A stretch of 64,000 bases of DNA from Niabella beijingensis (GTDB lineage: Bacteria; Bacteroidota; Bacteroidia; Chitinophagales; Chitinophagaceae): contig NZ_JAIQDI010000001.1 of the NCBI RefSeq assembly GCF_020034665.1, forward strand, positions 2,728,001 through 2,792,000, given 5' to 3'. Positions 28,013 to 36,390 of this stretch are shown piece by piece (the stretch's first letter is position 1; every line of letters starts with the position of its first letter). The notes below the pieces were generated by a model, which ran no database searches, was not told where the DNA came from, and worked only from the letters and a program-made list of their open reading frames with translations. The position numbers and the translations under genes are program-made.

Positions 28013-28729
28013 TTATTTCAGTTTCTTTAAAAGACGTTGCGCATTTTTATAATAGAGGTTGGACGGCGGAACCGCTGTAGCATATTGTTTGGCCAGTTCC
28101 TTTTTGCTCGTTTTATAAGCGCAGAGCGCCGCAAAAAAATAGCTGTCCTCCTGAAAGGCAGAGCTGTTTTGCAGGAGCTGTTCAAACACCGGCAATGCAT
28201 CAGCAGGCTTCCCTGTCTTCAACAGGCAGACCCCATAATAAAAGGCCGCCATCACATCATCAGGGTTGGCGGTGGCATCGCGTTTTAAATAGGGTAAGGC
28301 CTTATCATATTGCGCTTCGTTGAAGAGCCGCCCTCCTTCTTTATCCTGGCTGGCAGCACCTCTTACCACTACATTGGGCATGGGGGTAACCGGGTAACGG
28401 TCAATACCTGCAGGATTGAAAAGGAACAGGAGCAGTACCGCTGCGGCGGCCACTGCAGCCAGCACCAGTTTGCGGACGCGGCCCTGCCGGACCGTTGCCG
28501 CTGGTTTCCCGGAGAAATGTTCCCGGGTAAGCGGCTCCAGTAATGACCGTAGTTCCGGTACCTGTTTGGCCGCTGTTTCGTGTTTCTCTACGATGGCTGC
28601 CGTTTCCTGCCAGTTATCATACGCTTTTTTTACTTCCGGATCGTTGGCCAGCAGCTGTTCAAAATCTGCACGCTCTGTTGAAGAAAGCGTTCCGGAAATA
28701 TAGGCCTCTATTTGTTCATACAGATTCAT
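28013..28729 (-). CDS. Membrane-anchored TPR protein, probable anti-sigma factor
   Basis: 238 residues. The N-terminal 70 residues (YEQIEAYISGTLSSTERADFEQLLANDPEVKKAY, given in part) match the opening helix of Bacteroidota anti-sigma proteins. One membrane segment lies at about 87-104. The C-terminal part is TPR-like (GGRLFNEAQYDKALPYLKR; DVMAAFYYGVCLLKTGKPADALPVFEQ), predicted periplasmic. The gene overlaps the sigma-factor gene by four bases (ATGA type), so translation is coupled. The likely job is to hold the sigma factor at the inner membrane and release it on a periplasmic signal sensed by the TPR domain. Confidence 0.78.
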   Translation of the reverse strand: MNLYEQIEAYISGTLSSTERADFEQLLANDPEVKKAYDNWQETAAIVEKHETAAKQVPELRSLLEPLTREHFSGKPAATVRQGRVRKLVLAAVAAAAVLLLFLFNPAGIDRYPVTPMPNVVVRGAASQDKEGGRLFNEAQYDKALPYLKRDATANPDDVMAAFYYGVCLLKTGKPADALPVFEQLLQNSSAFQEDSYFFAALCAYKTSKKELAKQYATAVPPSNLYYKNAQRLLKKLK

Positions 28730-29337
28730 TGTGCACGGTTGTGTTGGACTAATTCAATTAATTCAGACATACAAATGGATTTCTTTTTGCGAAGGTATGC
28801 ATAGCTAACCCCCAGTTGCACAGCCAGCTGTTGTTGTGAGTCGCTGAGATAGGAGGCCCGTATGATCTCCCGGCAGCGTTCGCTGAGCTGATCCAGCAGG
28901 CGCATCACCAGGTGCTCTTTTTCCAGCTGGTCGGCATGCGCTGTGGCCTCCGCATCTGCATCGTCTTTCAGATAGTGATATCCCTCATCCAGACTTTTTG
29001 TTACCCCCGCGCGTGATTTTTTCTTAAGAGCATTGATCCATTTTCGTTTGCAGACCAGTAAGAGGAATGCTTCAAAGGGGCAGGTAAGCACAAAATTGCC
29101 ATCTGATGCCAGTTTAAAAATATCGATCAGCGCCTCCTGAAAAATATCACCGCTTTCTTCTGTGCTTGCACCCTTTGATTTCAGGTAGGCGGCGATGGAG
29201 GGTGCATACTTCTGGTAGATCTCAGATAACAGTGCGGCATCATTGTTCCGTAGGGCTTCAATATATCGTTGGTCCTGGTGCAATCTTCTAAAATTAATAA
29301 GATGAATGTTGTATGTTCCGGTACAGGAGCGCTGCAT
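28726..29337 (-). CDS. ECF-type RNA polymerase sigma factor
   Basis: 203 residues. Region 2 is visible as ALLSEIYQKYAPSIAAYLKS with the DIFQEALIDIFKLA segment (about 35-75). Region 4 is visible as LLDQLSERCREIIRASYLSDSQQQLAVQLGVSYAYLRKKKSICM (in parts, about 146-192), a sigma70-r4 helix-turn-helix. It directs RNA polymerase to a private promoter set. ATG at 29337 is the first start after the promoter element at 29363-29370. The divergent gene at 29441 lies 103 bases away, so a shared control region is likely and the PKD and CHAT genes are candidate targets. Confidence 0.88.
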   Translation of the reverse strand: MQRSCTGTYNIHLINFRRLHQDQRYIEALRNNDAALLSEIYQKYAPSIAAYLKSKGASTEESGDIFQEALIDIFKLASDGNFVLTCPFEAFLLLVCKRKWINALKKKSRAGVTKSLDEGYHYLKDDADAEATAHADQLEKEHLVMRLLDQLSERCREIIRASYLSDSQQQLAVQLGVSYAYLRKKKSICMSELIELVQHNRAQ

Positions 29338-29362
29338 CTGTTGGCGCCCCGCCCCTGAATCT

Positions 29363-29370
29363 CAAAAATA
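29363..29370 (-). promoter_or_regulatory. Candidate -7 element TATTTTTG for the sigma/anti-sigma operon
   Basis: Exact TAnnTTTG on the minus strand, 25 bases before the sigma-factor ATG. No good -33 box. No matching element was seen for the divergent gene at 29441, which may use the ECF sigma factor instead. Confidence 0.4.
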
Positions 29371-29440
29371 TTAAATATATTTACCATGAAGAATGTTTTT
29401 TATAAGGGTAACAATTCCCGCGATTGGTTGATCTGCATAT

Positions 29441-31420
29441 ATGGGACAATATAAACTAAGGCCAAAACTATTTTTGATAGTTGCAGTATTTGCCTGGAGT
29501 AAGCTTTACAGCCAGGAAGTGCCCCCTTCCCCGTCAGTGGCAGATAGCTCCATCCGGGTAGCCGCAGCTGCAGACACATTTAAATTTTCCGTTTTGTTGC
29601 CGGCCCTGACACAGATCCCGGGTGCTCCGGAGCCTTTTTATACTCATCTGTGGGATTTTGGTGACGGGCATTTCAGTACCGAGTCATCGCCGGAACACCG
29701 CTATGCGGAAGCGCGGGATTACGATGTGTATTTATATGCAGTGAATAATTATGACGACGGTAAAAAACCGGAACGGAAAAAAATAAAAGTTGCGGCAAAA
29801 GCGGATAACAGCGTTGCGTCCGTTTCGGTTGCTGAAAAGGATTTTTTTAAGGCCAACGGGGTATTTGAGCTGAAATACAATTGCATGGCCAAACCCAATG
29901 ATACCATGGTATTACTGGCCGGCTGGAAGAATACGGGTACAGAGGAAGACCAGGGCAAACTGTATCTGTTCTTAAATGAAAAGATCTTTGAACAGACCTG
30001 TTTTGAGAATAAGGGCTTTCGTTTTTTCAACCGTGGCGACAGCTCCGTCCCGGTAATGCCGGACCCTATGACCGCCCTTGAACCCGGGAAACAATTAAAA
30101 ATCACAGAAAGCGGCAGTCCGCCTTCATCGGTGGTTAAAATTCAAAACTATGCAGAAGCGAACAGCACACTGATGAGCACGATGCTGTTGTATAAGAACA
30201 GTTATGTGGTGGAACTCGGCCCTACGGCGCCGGGCACTGCTCATTTTACCCTTGCTGAATTAAAGGTAACCCCCGAGATGATCAGAGACACCAATGCAAC
30301 GGTGACCGTTACCGGAGTATATGTTCCCAAAAAAGGGAATCCCGTCATGCACCGTCTCAACATCCCCGTGGTCAATTCGCACGACCCGAATAAGATGAAC
30401 CTGAAAGGGGGCCGGCTGAGTTATCGCTTTTTAAGCAGGCACAAAGAGCTTACCTATAAGGTCCGGTTCCAGAATACCGGGAAAGGCCCCGCCCGCAAGG
30501 TGGCGCTGGAGATCAGTACTCCCGCGGCGCTGGATCCGCAGACCGTGGCAATAAAGGATCTCTCCCCTTTTTGCAGTCCCTGTTCCCCCGGTGGCGAAAA
30601 ACGCGGCTGCTGGGAGCTGGAGAAAAAGGAAACCGGCGTACGGTTTACCTTTCATGGCATCTACCTTCCCGGTACCAATCAAAAGGGTGTGGAGGATAAG
30701 GACAGCACCAAGGGGTTTATGGAGTTTTCCATTGTAACAAAGAAGAAACTGGATCCTGTTCCGTTCAAAGCGCGTACGGCGATCTATTTTGATAAAAATG
30801 AACCGATCATCACCAATTACGCCACGGGGCGGTTTAGAAAGGGGCTGTCTCCCATTGTAATGGCAGGTTTTGAAAAAGCCTGGGGTGAGGGAAGGGTGAG
30901 TGACGGCCTGGTGACCGGTCTGGCAATTGCACCGCTTACGCCGTTCCGGCCATTCCTGCAACTGGAGCTGTATTACAAACAGGGCATAAAGACCCGTACC
31001 GGTAATTATACCTTTAACCAGGATGGGGTCATTGCTATTGAAGGCAGGAAAGAACTCCGTTATAATCGGCTGGATTCGCTGGTTACCAATTCGGTTTCCC
31101 AGCTCAAACTGATCCCGGTGCAGCTGCGTCATAATTTTGGAAATTATTTTTCAGCAGGTGCGGGTATCAGTGTTACTGTCGATATGGGAGGTAATACTGA
31201 AAATGAATTGACCTATTATGGCATTTCTGCCAATGGAACGGTTGAGGAATATAAAAAACAGGCGGCTGAAAAAATAAAGAGCTTTTCCGATATACGGGTA
31301 CAGCCATTTATAGATATACAACTGGGAAAGATAAAACTCGGCCCCCACCTGGGTCTGAGGTATTATTATAATAACAAAAATACCGGCTACGGATTTCTTT
31401 ACGCAGGATGGCGGTTCTAG
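29441..31420 (+). CDS. Secreted PKD-domain protein with C-terminal outer-membrane-like region
   Basis: 659 residues with a signal peptide ending LYSQ. A PKD domain at about 48-118 shows LWDFGDGHFSTESSPEHRY. The middle carries the HDPNKM and YKVRFQNTGKGPARKVALEI motif typical of DUF11/DUF7619-like surface modules. The last 180 residues alternate beta strands (FRPFLQLELYYKQG, LGPHLGLRYYYNN) and end in GWRF with a C-terminal Phe, as in outer-membrane barrels. The function is unknown. The gene overlaps the TPR-CHAT gene by 13 bases, so the two products are made together. A surface or outer-membrane sensor or scaffold is a reasonable guess. Confidence 0.75.
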   Translation: MGQYKLRPKLFLIVAVFAWSKLYSQEVPPSPSVADSSIRVAAAADTFKFSVLLPALTQIPGAPEPFYTHLWDFGDGHFSTESSPEHRYAEARDYDVYLYAVNNYDDGKKPERKKIKVAAKADNSVASVSVAEKDFFKANGVFELKYNCMAKPNDTMVLLAGWKNTGTEEDQGKLYLFLNEKIFEQTCFENKGFRFFNRGDSSVPVMPDPMTALEPGKQLKITESGSPPSSVVKIQNYAEANSTLMSTMLLYKNSYVVELGPTAPGTAHFTLAELKVTPEMIRDTNATVTVTGVYVPKKGNPVMHRLNIPVVNSHDPNKMNLKGGRLSYRFLSRHKELTYKVRFQNTGKGPARKVALEISTPAALDPQTVAIKDLSPFCSPCSPGGEKRGCWELEKKETGVRFTFHGIYLPGTNQKGVEDKDSTKGFMEFSIVTKKKLDPVPFKARTAIYFDKNEPIITNYATGRFRKGLSPIVMAGFEKAWGEGRVSDGLVTGLAIAPLTPFRPFLQLELYYKQGIKTRTGNYTFNQDGVIAIEGRKELRYNRLDSLVTNSVSQLKLIPVQLRHNFGNYFSAGAGISVTVDMGGNTENELTYYGISANGTVEEYKKQAAEKIKSFSDIRVQPFIDIQLGKIKLGPHLGLRYYYNNKNTGYGFLYAGWRF

Positions 31421-34032
31421 GTATACGAAGACCCCGGGGAGGCACCTTGCTCCGCTGTCTGTCGGGCAGTCTGCTGCTGCTGTTATTTTTCGCCGCTGCG
31501 CCTGTATCCGACACTTTGGAGCAGACCTGCCGTCAGCTGCAGCACAAAGATGATCTGGAGGCCTGCGCCAATTTTATCTTTGACCAGCTGGATGCCCATC
31601 CGGAACTGGCTGTCAGCCGCGAAAGCTTCCTGAAGAAAGCACTCTGGCGCCCGCCCCGGACAACGGCTGAGAAGCTGGCCTGTTTCAACCTGCTCATTAA
31701 TACCGGCTGGCATTTGCTGACACAGCGCCAGATCCCGGCTTCTGTTAACTGGTATGAGCAGGCCTATGAATTTTATGAACAGCATAAGCGGGATCCGGAA
31801 TTAAGCGGCGAAATGGACTTTGAGGAATTTATTGCCAAGCCCCTGGGAAATAATTACACACGGCTCGGCGATTTTTCCAGGGCCGTTTTTATTCAGCAGC
31901 GGGCCATAGACGAAGCACTGGCGGCAGACCGGAATACAATGATACCCGGTCTTTATCTGAACCTGGCCACGACTTATTTCCGCATGCGGAACGACAGCGC
32001 CTTCCGCAATACCATCGCTGCGGGGCTCAGGAGCACAGCTCCGGGAGATGCAGCAGCATTACCCTTATACAATCTGAATACCGAGTTTTTTATTGAGACG
32101 GGCAACCGCGACAGTGCCCGCATCTGGAATGAGTATGCATTGCAGATGGGTAAGAAAATGCCGCTCACCACAACAGCTGTGCAAACCACCCTGCTGGCAC
32201 GTGCGCGTATCCTCAACCTGCTGAAAAAGCACGATGAGGCATTGATCTGCCTGAAGCGTATAGAAAAATATACGGCTGCAGACAATGTGGAACTGAGGGT
32301 GGAAACCGCCATAGAAACAGGAAATACCTACCTGCTTAAAGGCCGGTACGATAGCGCTTTTGCCTGGCACCAGAAAGCACTACAGTATTTCCGTCTCAAT
32401 AAAGAAGGACTGTACCCTGATTTTAAAGTGACGACGGCACTTTTTGGAGTGGCTACCGCATTGCTTTACAAGGATCCGCTGGCTGCTGCAAACTGGTATG
32501 AAAAAGCGGTGCTGAATGATTACTATACGGAACAGCTGCTGCCGGCTTCACTAAACAGCACTACTGCGGCCTATGCCAACCGGAAATATTCTGAAACTGC
32601 CATAGCACTGTATCACCAGTTGTTTGACCAATACGAGGATCAGCAATACCTCCTGAAAGCATTGTGGCTTACGGAACTGTCAAAAGGACGCCGCCTGCTC
32701 AATGAACAGCGCCGGACCGCTTTATGGCAACAGGAATCATTGCTGGCCCGTAATAACAAATGGGTTGATCAGCTGCGTTCCTTGTATGTATTGCTTGCTG
32801 AAACCTCCGAAGGGGCCTATAAGCAGCAGTTGCAGAACAACATCCGGCAACTGGAATTCAACCTGAACCTTAAAGAACGCAACGCGCTGCTGACACTGCC
32901 GTCGTATGCTGCTTTTGAAAAATGGGTACAAAAAGAAGGCCGGCAAAAAACACTGATCAGCTACTACCTCGGCGACAGCTATTCGTACATCATCCATATC
33001 CGGAACGGCGTTTTTCAGCACCGGCTGGATACGGCCACTACAGCGGGAAGACAGGAACTGGTACGGTTTATACATACATATTTCTATACCGGTCCTGCAG
33101 CCTTTAATCAGGATCCCAAAGGGTATTTCAGCCGGTCCTCAGCACTGCTTCACACCTGGAACCCCTGGTGCGAAGCCGCTCCCGGTACCGTCCTGATCGC
33201 GCCCGACGGGGAGTTACACAACCTGCCGTTTGAAGCACTCAGCATTGAAGCCGGTAAGCCGGTATACTGGGGTGCCACCGCTGCTATAGGATACAGCTTT
33301 ACCTTTTTGCAGCAGGCATTCTCCGGTATGGAACAACCGTCTTCCCGGCCGGTTGCGGTGTTCAGCTTTGAAAAGCCGCACCTGGGATTTCCTGCCCTTC
33401 CGCAATCGGCCGCAGAAGCCTCGTTTTTAAACCGGCGTTTTGCCACCCGGTGGTATGCAGCTGAAAAAACCACGGATTCCTCCTTTATGGCCGCATTGAA
33501 TTCCGGAAGCGTGATACACCTGGCGGCCCATGCTGTGGCTCATAACGGAGGACAGCCCTATCTTGTATTAAAAAACAAACTGTACCTCGGGCAGCTGCAA
33601 TACATTACCACCCGGTCACCACTGGTGGTGCTGGCCGCCTGCGAAACCGGTTCAGGAGAACTCCGCCAGGGCGAAGGCATGCAAAGCCTGGGACGGATCC
33701 TCCTGAGCAAAGGTGTTGATGGTGTACTCTCCTCACGCTGGGAAGTGGATGATGCTGCTTCGGGCGCACTGATCCGGGACTTTTACCAGGCCCTGTCGGC
33801 AGGCGCAGCGCCGGTTGTAGCTTTGCAGCAGGCGCGCGTCGCTTATCTCGGGGAACATCCCACAATAGCCGCCCAAAATCCGCTGTACTGGGCCGCCTAC
33901 TGCTACCAGGGAAATAACCAGCTCGTGCTGCTCCGGCAAAAAAAGACTTCCGCGCTGCTGTTGTCGCTTTTATTCATTGCTGCGGCTATGGCGATCACCG
34001 CACTTGTTTTGCGGTATAAAAAACTGCTTTAG
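31408..34032 (+). CDS. Exported TPR-CHAT protein (caspase-like protease)
   Basis: 874 residues. A hydrophobic signal (SGSLLLLLFFAAAPV) is followed by about 450 residues of helical TPR-type repeats, a coiled linker near 450-500, and a C-terminal CHAT domain. The CHAT catalytic pair is present: His708 in HLAAHAVAH and Cys745 in VVLAACETGSGE, followed by GEGMQSLGRILLSKGVDGVLSSRWEVDD. A final membrane helix (about 850-868) ends in RYKKLL. CHAT proteases are caspase-fold enzymes, with TPR domains controlling substrate access. The signal peptide and the tail anchor put the catalytic domain in the periplasm, unlike cytoplasmic TPR-CHAT defence proteins. It is linked to an ECF sigma/anti-sigma pair. 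Confidence 0.85.
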   Translation: MAVLGIRRPRGGTLLRCLSGSLLLLLFFAAAPVSDTLEQTCRQLQHKDDLEACANFIFDQLDAHPELAVSRESFLKKALWRPPRTTAEKLACFNLLINTGWHLLTQRQIPASVNWYEQAYEFYEQHKRDPELSGEMDFEEFIAKPLGNNYTRLGDFSRAVFIQQRAIDEALAADRNTMIPGLYLNLATTYFRMRNDSAFRNTIAAGLRSTAPGDAAALPLYNLNTEFFIETGNRDSARIWNEYALQMGKKMPLTTTAVQTTLLARARILNLLKKHDEALICLKRIEKYTAADNVELRVETAIETGNTYLLKGRYDSAFAWHQKALQYFRLNKEGLYPDFKVTTALFGVATALLYKDPLAAANWYEKAVLNDYYTEQLLPASLNSTTAAYANRKYSETAIALYHQLFDQYEDQQYLLKALWLTELSKGRRLLNEQRRTALWQQESLLARNNKWVDQLRSLYVLLAETSEGAYKQQLQNNIRQLEFNLNLKERNALLTLPSYAAFEKWVQKEGRQKTLISYYLGDSYSYIIHIRNGVFQHRLDTATTAGRQELVRFIHTYFYTGPAAFNQDPKGYFSRSSALLHTWNPWCEAAPGTVLIAPDGELHNLPFEALSIEAGKPVYWGATAAIGYSFTFLQQAFSGMEQPSSRPVAVFSFEKPHLGFPALPQSAAEASFLNRRFATRWYAAEKTTDSSFMAALNSGSVIHLAAHAVAHNGGQPYLVLKNKLYLGQLQYITTRSPLVVLAACETGSGELRQGEGMQSLGRILLSKGVDGVLSSRWEVDDAASGALIRDFYQALSAGAAPVVALQQARVAYLGEHPTIAAQNPLYWAAYCYQGNNQLVLLRQKKTSALLLSLLFIAAAMAITALVLRYKKLL

Positions 34033-34065
34033 CCGGTCAGGATTCCTGTCCGTTTCAAAATTGCA

Positions 34066-34089
34066 CTTCTGCCGGAAGACCGGCGGAAG
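34066..34089 (+). other. Stem-loop after the CHAT gene
   Basis: CTTCTGCCGG (34066-34075) and CCGGCGGAAG (34080-34089) form a 10-bp stem with an AAGA loop, 33 bases past the CHAT stop. A run of A rather than T follows, so it is a weak terminator candidate at best; it may protect the mRNA 3' end. Confidence 0.4.
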
Positions 34090-34195
34090 TAGTCTGTTTA
34101 AAAAAAATAAAAACACTGGAAAAGAGGGTAACATTTCTCCGGGATAAATGATATCAAAACAGAAACCCTTTTATAACAATTAAAAAACAGTGTTT

Positions 34196-35275
34196 ATGAA
34201 AAAGAATATCCTCCCTTTGCTGCTCGGGTCAATTGCAACCTTATTATTTGCCTGTAAAAAAGACAATACCCCGGTAGACCTGCCCTACGATCATCACAAA
34301 GATGTGGAAAAAATGATCCGTTTCTTTAAGGATAATGAACCGGAGAACGAGAAATTTACCGTGGATGCTGCCGGCGGCGGTACCCTTACGTTACAGAACG
34401 GCACCAAGATCACTTTTGGACCCAATGCCTTTGTAAAGCCCGACGGAACAGTGGTGAGCGGTAATGTGACCGTCTCGGCCCGGGTCTTTATCAGGGCAAG
34501 TGAAATGATCCTTGGCGATAAACCTACCATAACCAGCGATGGAAAGCTACTGGAAACCTTTGGAGAAGCAATGGTGACCGCAGCGCAGAACGGGCAACAA
34601 CTGGCGCTGAATCCCCAGCAAAAACCCCCGGCTGTTGTAGCACCGGTAGGAGCCGCCAATGCAGACGGCGCTAACCGGGACATACCCATGTGGGACGGAG
34701 ATACAACAGTATATACCGAGACCAGCGGCTACAACCATGAAAACATATTAACCACCATCACCCAATCCTACACGATCAAAAAAGGAATGGAATGGACGCA
34801 GATCCCCGGCTCCTTTGGTGTTGCCGGTGTGTCCACCACTTATTTCCCGCTCGATAACCTGGGCGACTGGAGAAACTGTGATGCCCTGTACAACGTAGGC
34901 GGTACAAAAACCACCGTGCTGGGCTATTTCGGGGATAAGTTCAATATCCAGACCGGCAATAATTATTCGGGTCAGGATCCCACACAGCTGTTCTTTAAAG
35001 TGGCCGGCGTAAATACGATTGTAAAACTATACAACCCCATCTTTAATCCCATTGCCGGAAAAGAGGGATTGCTAAGCTATCAGAACAGTATTCCGGAAGG
35101 CGTGAACGGAACCTTCCTGGCCATGAGCGCGGTAAACGGGAAGTTCTATGCAGAAATGCGGGATGTGACCATTACCCCTGCGGCGGGAAAGAACTTTATG
35201 GGGATCACCTTCAACCTGCAGGAGGTTTCTGAAACCCAGCTGCTGCAGCTTATACAGCAGATGAATTCAAAATAA
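34196..35275 (+). CDS. Hypothetical surface lipoprotein with ZU5-like N-terminal region
   Basis: 359 residues. A lipoprotein signal ends LLFAC (Cys20), followed by KKDNTPVDLPYDHHKDVEKMIRFF. Residues 55-115 form a beta-rich unit (AAGGGTLTLQNGTKITFGPNAFVKPDG, in part; GNVTVSARVFIRASEMIL) that resembles ZU5/carboxypeptidase-like modules common in Bacteroidota lipoproteins. The rest is rich in beta strands without a family I recognise. ATG at 34196 is chosen over GTG at 34190 because it begins a standard lipoprotein signal. A strong terminator follows at 35311. Confidence 0.7.
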   Translation: MKKNILPLLLGSIATLLFACKKDNTPVDLPYDHHKDVEKMIRFFKDNEPENEKFTVDAAGGGTLTLQNGTKITFGPNAFVKPDGTVVSGNVTVSARVFIRASEMILGDKPTITSDGKLLETFGEAMVTAAQNGQQLALNPQQKPPAVVAPVGAANADGANRDIPMWDGDTTVYTETSGYNHENILTTITQSYTIKKGMEWTQIPGSFGVAGVSTTYFPLDNLGDWRNCDALYNVGGTKTTVLGYFGDKFNIQTGNNYSGQDPTQLFFKVAGVNTIVKLYNPIFNPIAGKEGLLSYQNSIPEGVNGTFLAMSAVNGKFYAEMRDVTITPAAGKNFMGITFNLQEVSETQLLQLIQQMNSK

Positions 35276-35310
35276 TGGCGTGTTTGTAAACCGTATCCAT
35301 CAATTCCTAA

Positions 35311-35338
35311 GGGGGCTGTCTCTACAGCACCCTTTTTT
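35311..35338 (+). terminator. Intrinsic terminator after the lipoprotein gene
   Basis: GGGGGCTGT (35311-35319) pairs with ACAGCACCC (35324-35332), nine positions with one G-A mismatch and a CTCT loop. TTTTTT follows at 35333-35338. Confidence 0.85.
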
Positions 35339-35386
35339 AATTGAGCAAAAAAAAGCAAAAAAAAGCATTGGAAAGATCCCGGAAAT

Positions 35387-35463
35387 AAAAAAGGTCTTTC
35401 TGTAGAAACAGACCGACCTCTAACGATTGCTTGCCATATGAAAAAGTTAATGAATAACTTCTG
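35387..35463 (-). ncRNA. Putative small RNA, module A of a three-copy array
   Basis: Read on the minus strand, the promoter element at 35467-35474 is followed by about 50 nt of largely unpaired RNA. A hairpin then forms: outer pairs from 35393-35396 with 35415-35418, inner arms TCTGT and ACAGA, AGAA or TTCT loop. Six U end it (A at 35387-35392). The 31 bases at 35415-35445 are identical in all three modules. No protein-coding gene occupies the region. Compared with modules B and C the inner stem has a U-A pair where they have C-G, a compensatory change that supports a real RNA fold. The target is unknown. Confidence 0.45.
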
Positions 35464-35466
35464 ATA

Positions 35467-35474
35467 CAAAAATA
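35467..35474 (-). promoter_or_regulatory. Promoter element TATTTTTG of small RNA module A
   Basis: Exact TAnnTTTG on the minus strand. A TTG at 35499-35501 lies 24 bases upstream, slightly too far for a good -33 box. Confidence 0.4.
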
Positions 35475-35673
35475 GTCATAATTCATGCCATTTTAAAACA
35501 ATGTCATTTTTGCAGGCATGGAAAAAAGCGAATTATTTAAATATCAATAGGTTTTAATCAAAAAACAGCCAATGCTTAACAATCAGCATTTGAAGGAAAT
35601 TAAAAAATCAGGGAAAAATTTCAAATTTTTGAAAAAACAGTTGTTAGCTTAACATTTTGTTAATATAAACCCT

Positions 35674-35681
35674 TATTTTAG
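35674..35681 (+). promoter_or_regulatory. Candidate promoter TATTTTAG of the opposing transcript
   Basis: One mismatch to TAnnTTTG, with TTTG at 35656-35659 upstream (14-base spacer, short). The same TTATTTTAGT string recurs at 36181-36190 ahead of another partial copy of the core. Confidence 0.3.
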
Positions 35682-35686
35682 TGCTT

Positions 35687-35787
35687 ACAAATTTAACCAT
35701 GAAACAAACTCATTATGACCTCTAACGATTGTCTCAGCCTAAAATGAACAGAAGCGGATTTTTACAAAAATTCGCTTTTTTGTTTTT
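35687..35787 (+). ncRNA. Putative plus-strand RNA complementary to the small RNA core
   Basis: This transcript unit begins after TATTTTAG and ends in a very strong terminator: AAGCGGATTTTT (35752-35763) pairs with AAAAATTCGCTT (35766-35777), then a T-rich tract. In between it contains GACCTCTAACGATTG (35717-35731). That is the exact complement of the core carried by the three minus-strand RNAs. It could titrate them or be their target. It also contains a ten-codon frame at 35716-35748 (MTSNDCLSLK). Whether it acts as RNA or peptide cannot be told from sequence. Confidence 0.4.
35752..35787 (+). terminator. Terminator of the plus-strand complementary RNA
   Basis: A 12-bp stem containing one G-T pair, a minimal AC loop, then TTTTTTGTTTTT overlapping its 3' arm. 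No annotated gene precedes it on this strand for 400 bases, which argues for a short transcript starting in the gap. Confidence 0.7.
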
Positions 35788-35797
35788 ATCACCTGCC

Positions 35798-35937
35798 GGA
35801 AACAAAAAAGGTCCTTCCGTAGAAACGGACTGACCTCTAACGATTGCTTGCCATATGAAAAAACTTAAAAAACTTCTTTGGTGTGCTGCCTGCAGCTTTT
35901 GTCTCACTTTTTCTATCCCTTCAATTGTTACACAAAG
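35798..35937. repeat. Long direct repeat, copy 1
   Basis: 140 bases matching 36391-36529 with only three differences: one base missing from an A-run, T versus C in the CTTCTTTGG/CTTCTTCGG segment, and G versus A in the CTGCAG/CTACAG segment. The offset is 593 bases. Such identity outside any gene points to a recent duplication, gene conversion or strong constraint. Confidence 0.9.
35804..35929 (-). ncRNA. Putative small RNA, module B of the array
   Basis: On the minus strand the element TAACTTTG (35933-35940), with TTTG 17 bases further upstream (35958-35961), should start an RNA of about 125 nt. It would end at the hairpin made by 35810-35813 with 35832-35835 and inner arms TCCGT and ACGGA. 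Six U follow (A at 35804-35809). It shares the 31-base core with module A and nearly its whole length with the third module. The upstream half is antisense to a hydrophobic micro-ORF on the plus strand. Confidence 0.5.
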
Positions 35938-35941
35938 TTAG
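35855..35941 (+). CDS. Possible 28-residue hydrophobic micropeptide
   Basis: ATG at 35855 opens MKKLKKLLWCAACSFCLTF and continues to SIPSIVTQS before TAG. Four lysines followed by a hydrophobic stretch resemble either a signal peptide or a small membrane peptide of the type I toxin kind. The start codon and most of the frame lie opposite small RNA module B. One extra A relative to the third module changes the frame after codon six, so the two micro-ORFs encode different peptides; this lowers confidence in coding. Confidence 0.2.
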   Translation: MKKLKKLLWCAACSFCLTFSIPSIVTQS

Positions 35942-35961
35942 GTGCGTTTTACACATTCAAA
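35933..35961 (-). promoter_or_regulatory. Promoter of small RNA module B (TTTG-N17-TAACTTTG)
   Basis: Both boxes of the Bacteroidota primary-sigma promoter are present on the minus strand: -33 TTTG (35961-35958) and -7 TAACTTTG (35940-35933), spacer 17. Confidence 0.55.
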
Positions 35962-36244
35962 AACACAATGTAAGGTGTATTCTATCATATTCAATTGAAG
36001 TAAAACCTGCTGAAAGGCTTACCAGCAGCCACTTCCGGCAAAAAACAGCCCGGATATCCAAGGCACAAATGACAACGAAAAAATCATTGAAAATTGTATA
36101 AATAAATGCTTAAACAATGGATAAATTCGAAAAGTTTAAAAAAATGTTTTGGAAAAAAAGCCTGAATTCAGAAAATACTGTTATTTTAGTTGCCTGTAAT
36201 CAATTAACTTTTTATTAACCGGTATCAAGTTCGTTATTACAGCT

Positions 36245-36265
36245 GAATAACCCCCCGGGTTATTC
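36245..36265. other. Perfect palindrome with CCC loop
   Basis: GAATAACCC (36245-36253) and GGGTTATTC (36257-36265) form a perfect 9-bp stem around CCC. It is six bases before another partial core copy (GACCTCTAA at 36272-36280). No T-run follows. It may be a protein-binding site or an RNA hairpin in a second plus-strand transcript. Confidence 0.5.
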
Positions 36266-36271
36266 GGAGAT

Positions 36272-36305
36272 GACCTCTAAGTTTGATTGCCTCTGACGGT
36301 TGCTT
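36272..36305 (+). repeat. Degenerate copies of the small RNA core complement
   Basis: GACCTCTAA (36272-36280) begins like the other copies but then reads GTTTGATTG. CCTCTGACGGTTGCTT (36290-36305) matches the core with two mismatches. Together they look like a decayed double copy, preceded by the same TTATTTTAGT string (36181-36190) that precedes the intact plus-strand copy. Confidence 0.55.
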
Positions 36306-36390
36306 TCTTTTTTTCCTATGAAGATGACACTGCTTCAATAGCCCGCTATATAACGATGATTGAAAAGATTGATGGCCTTTAAAATGTTCT

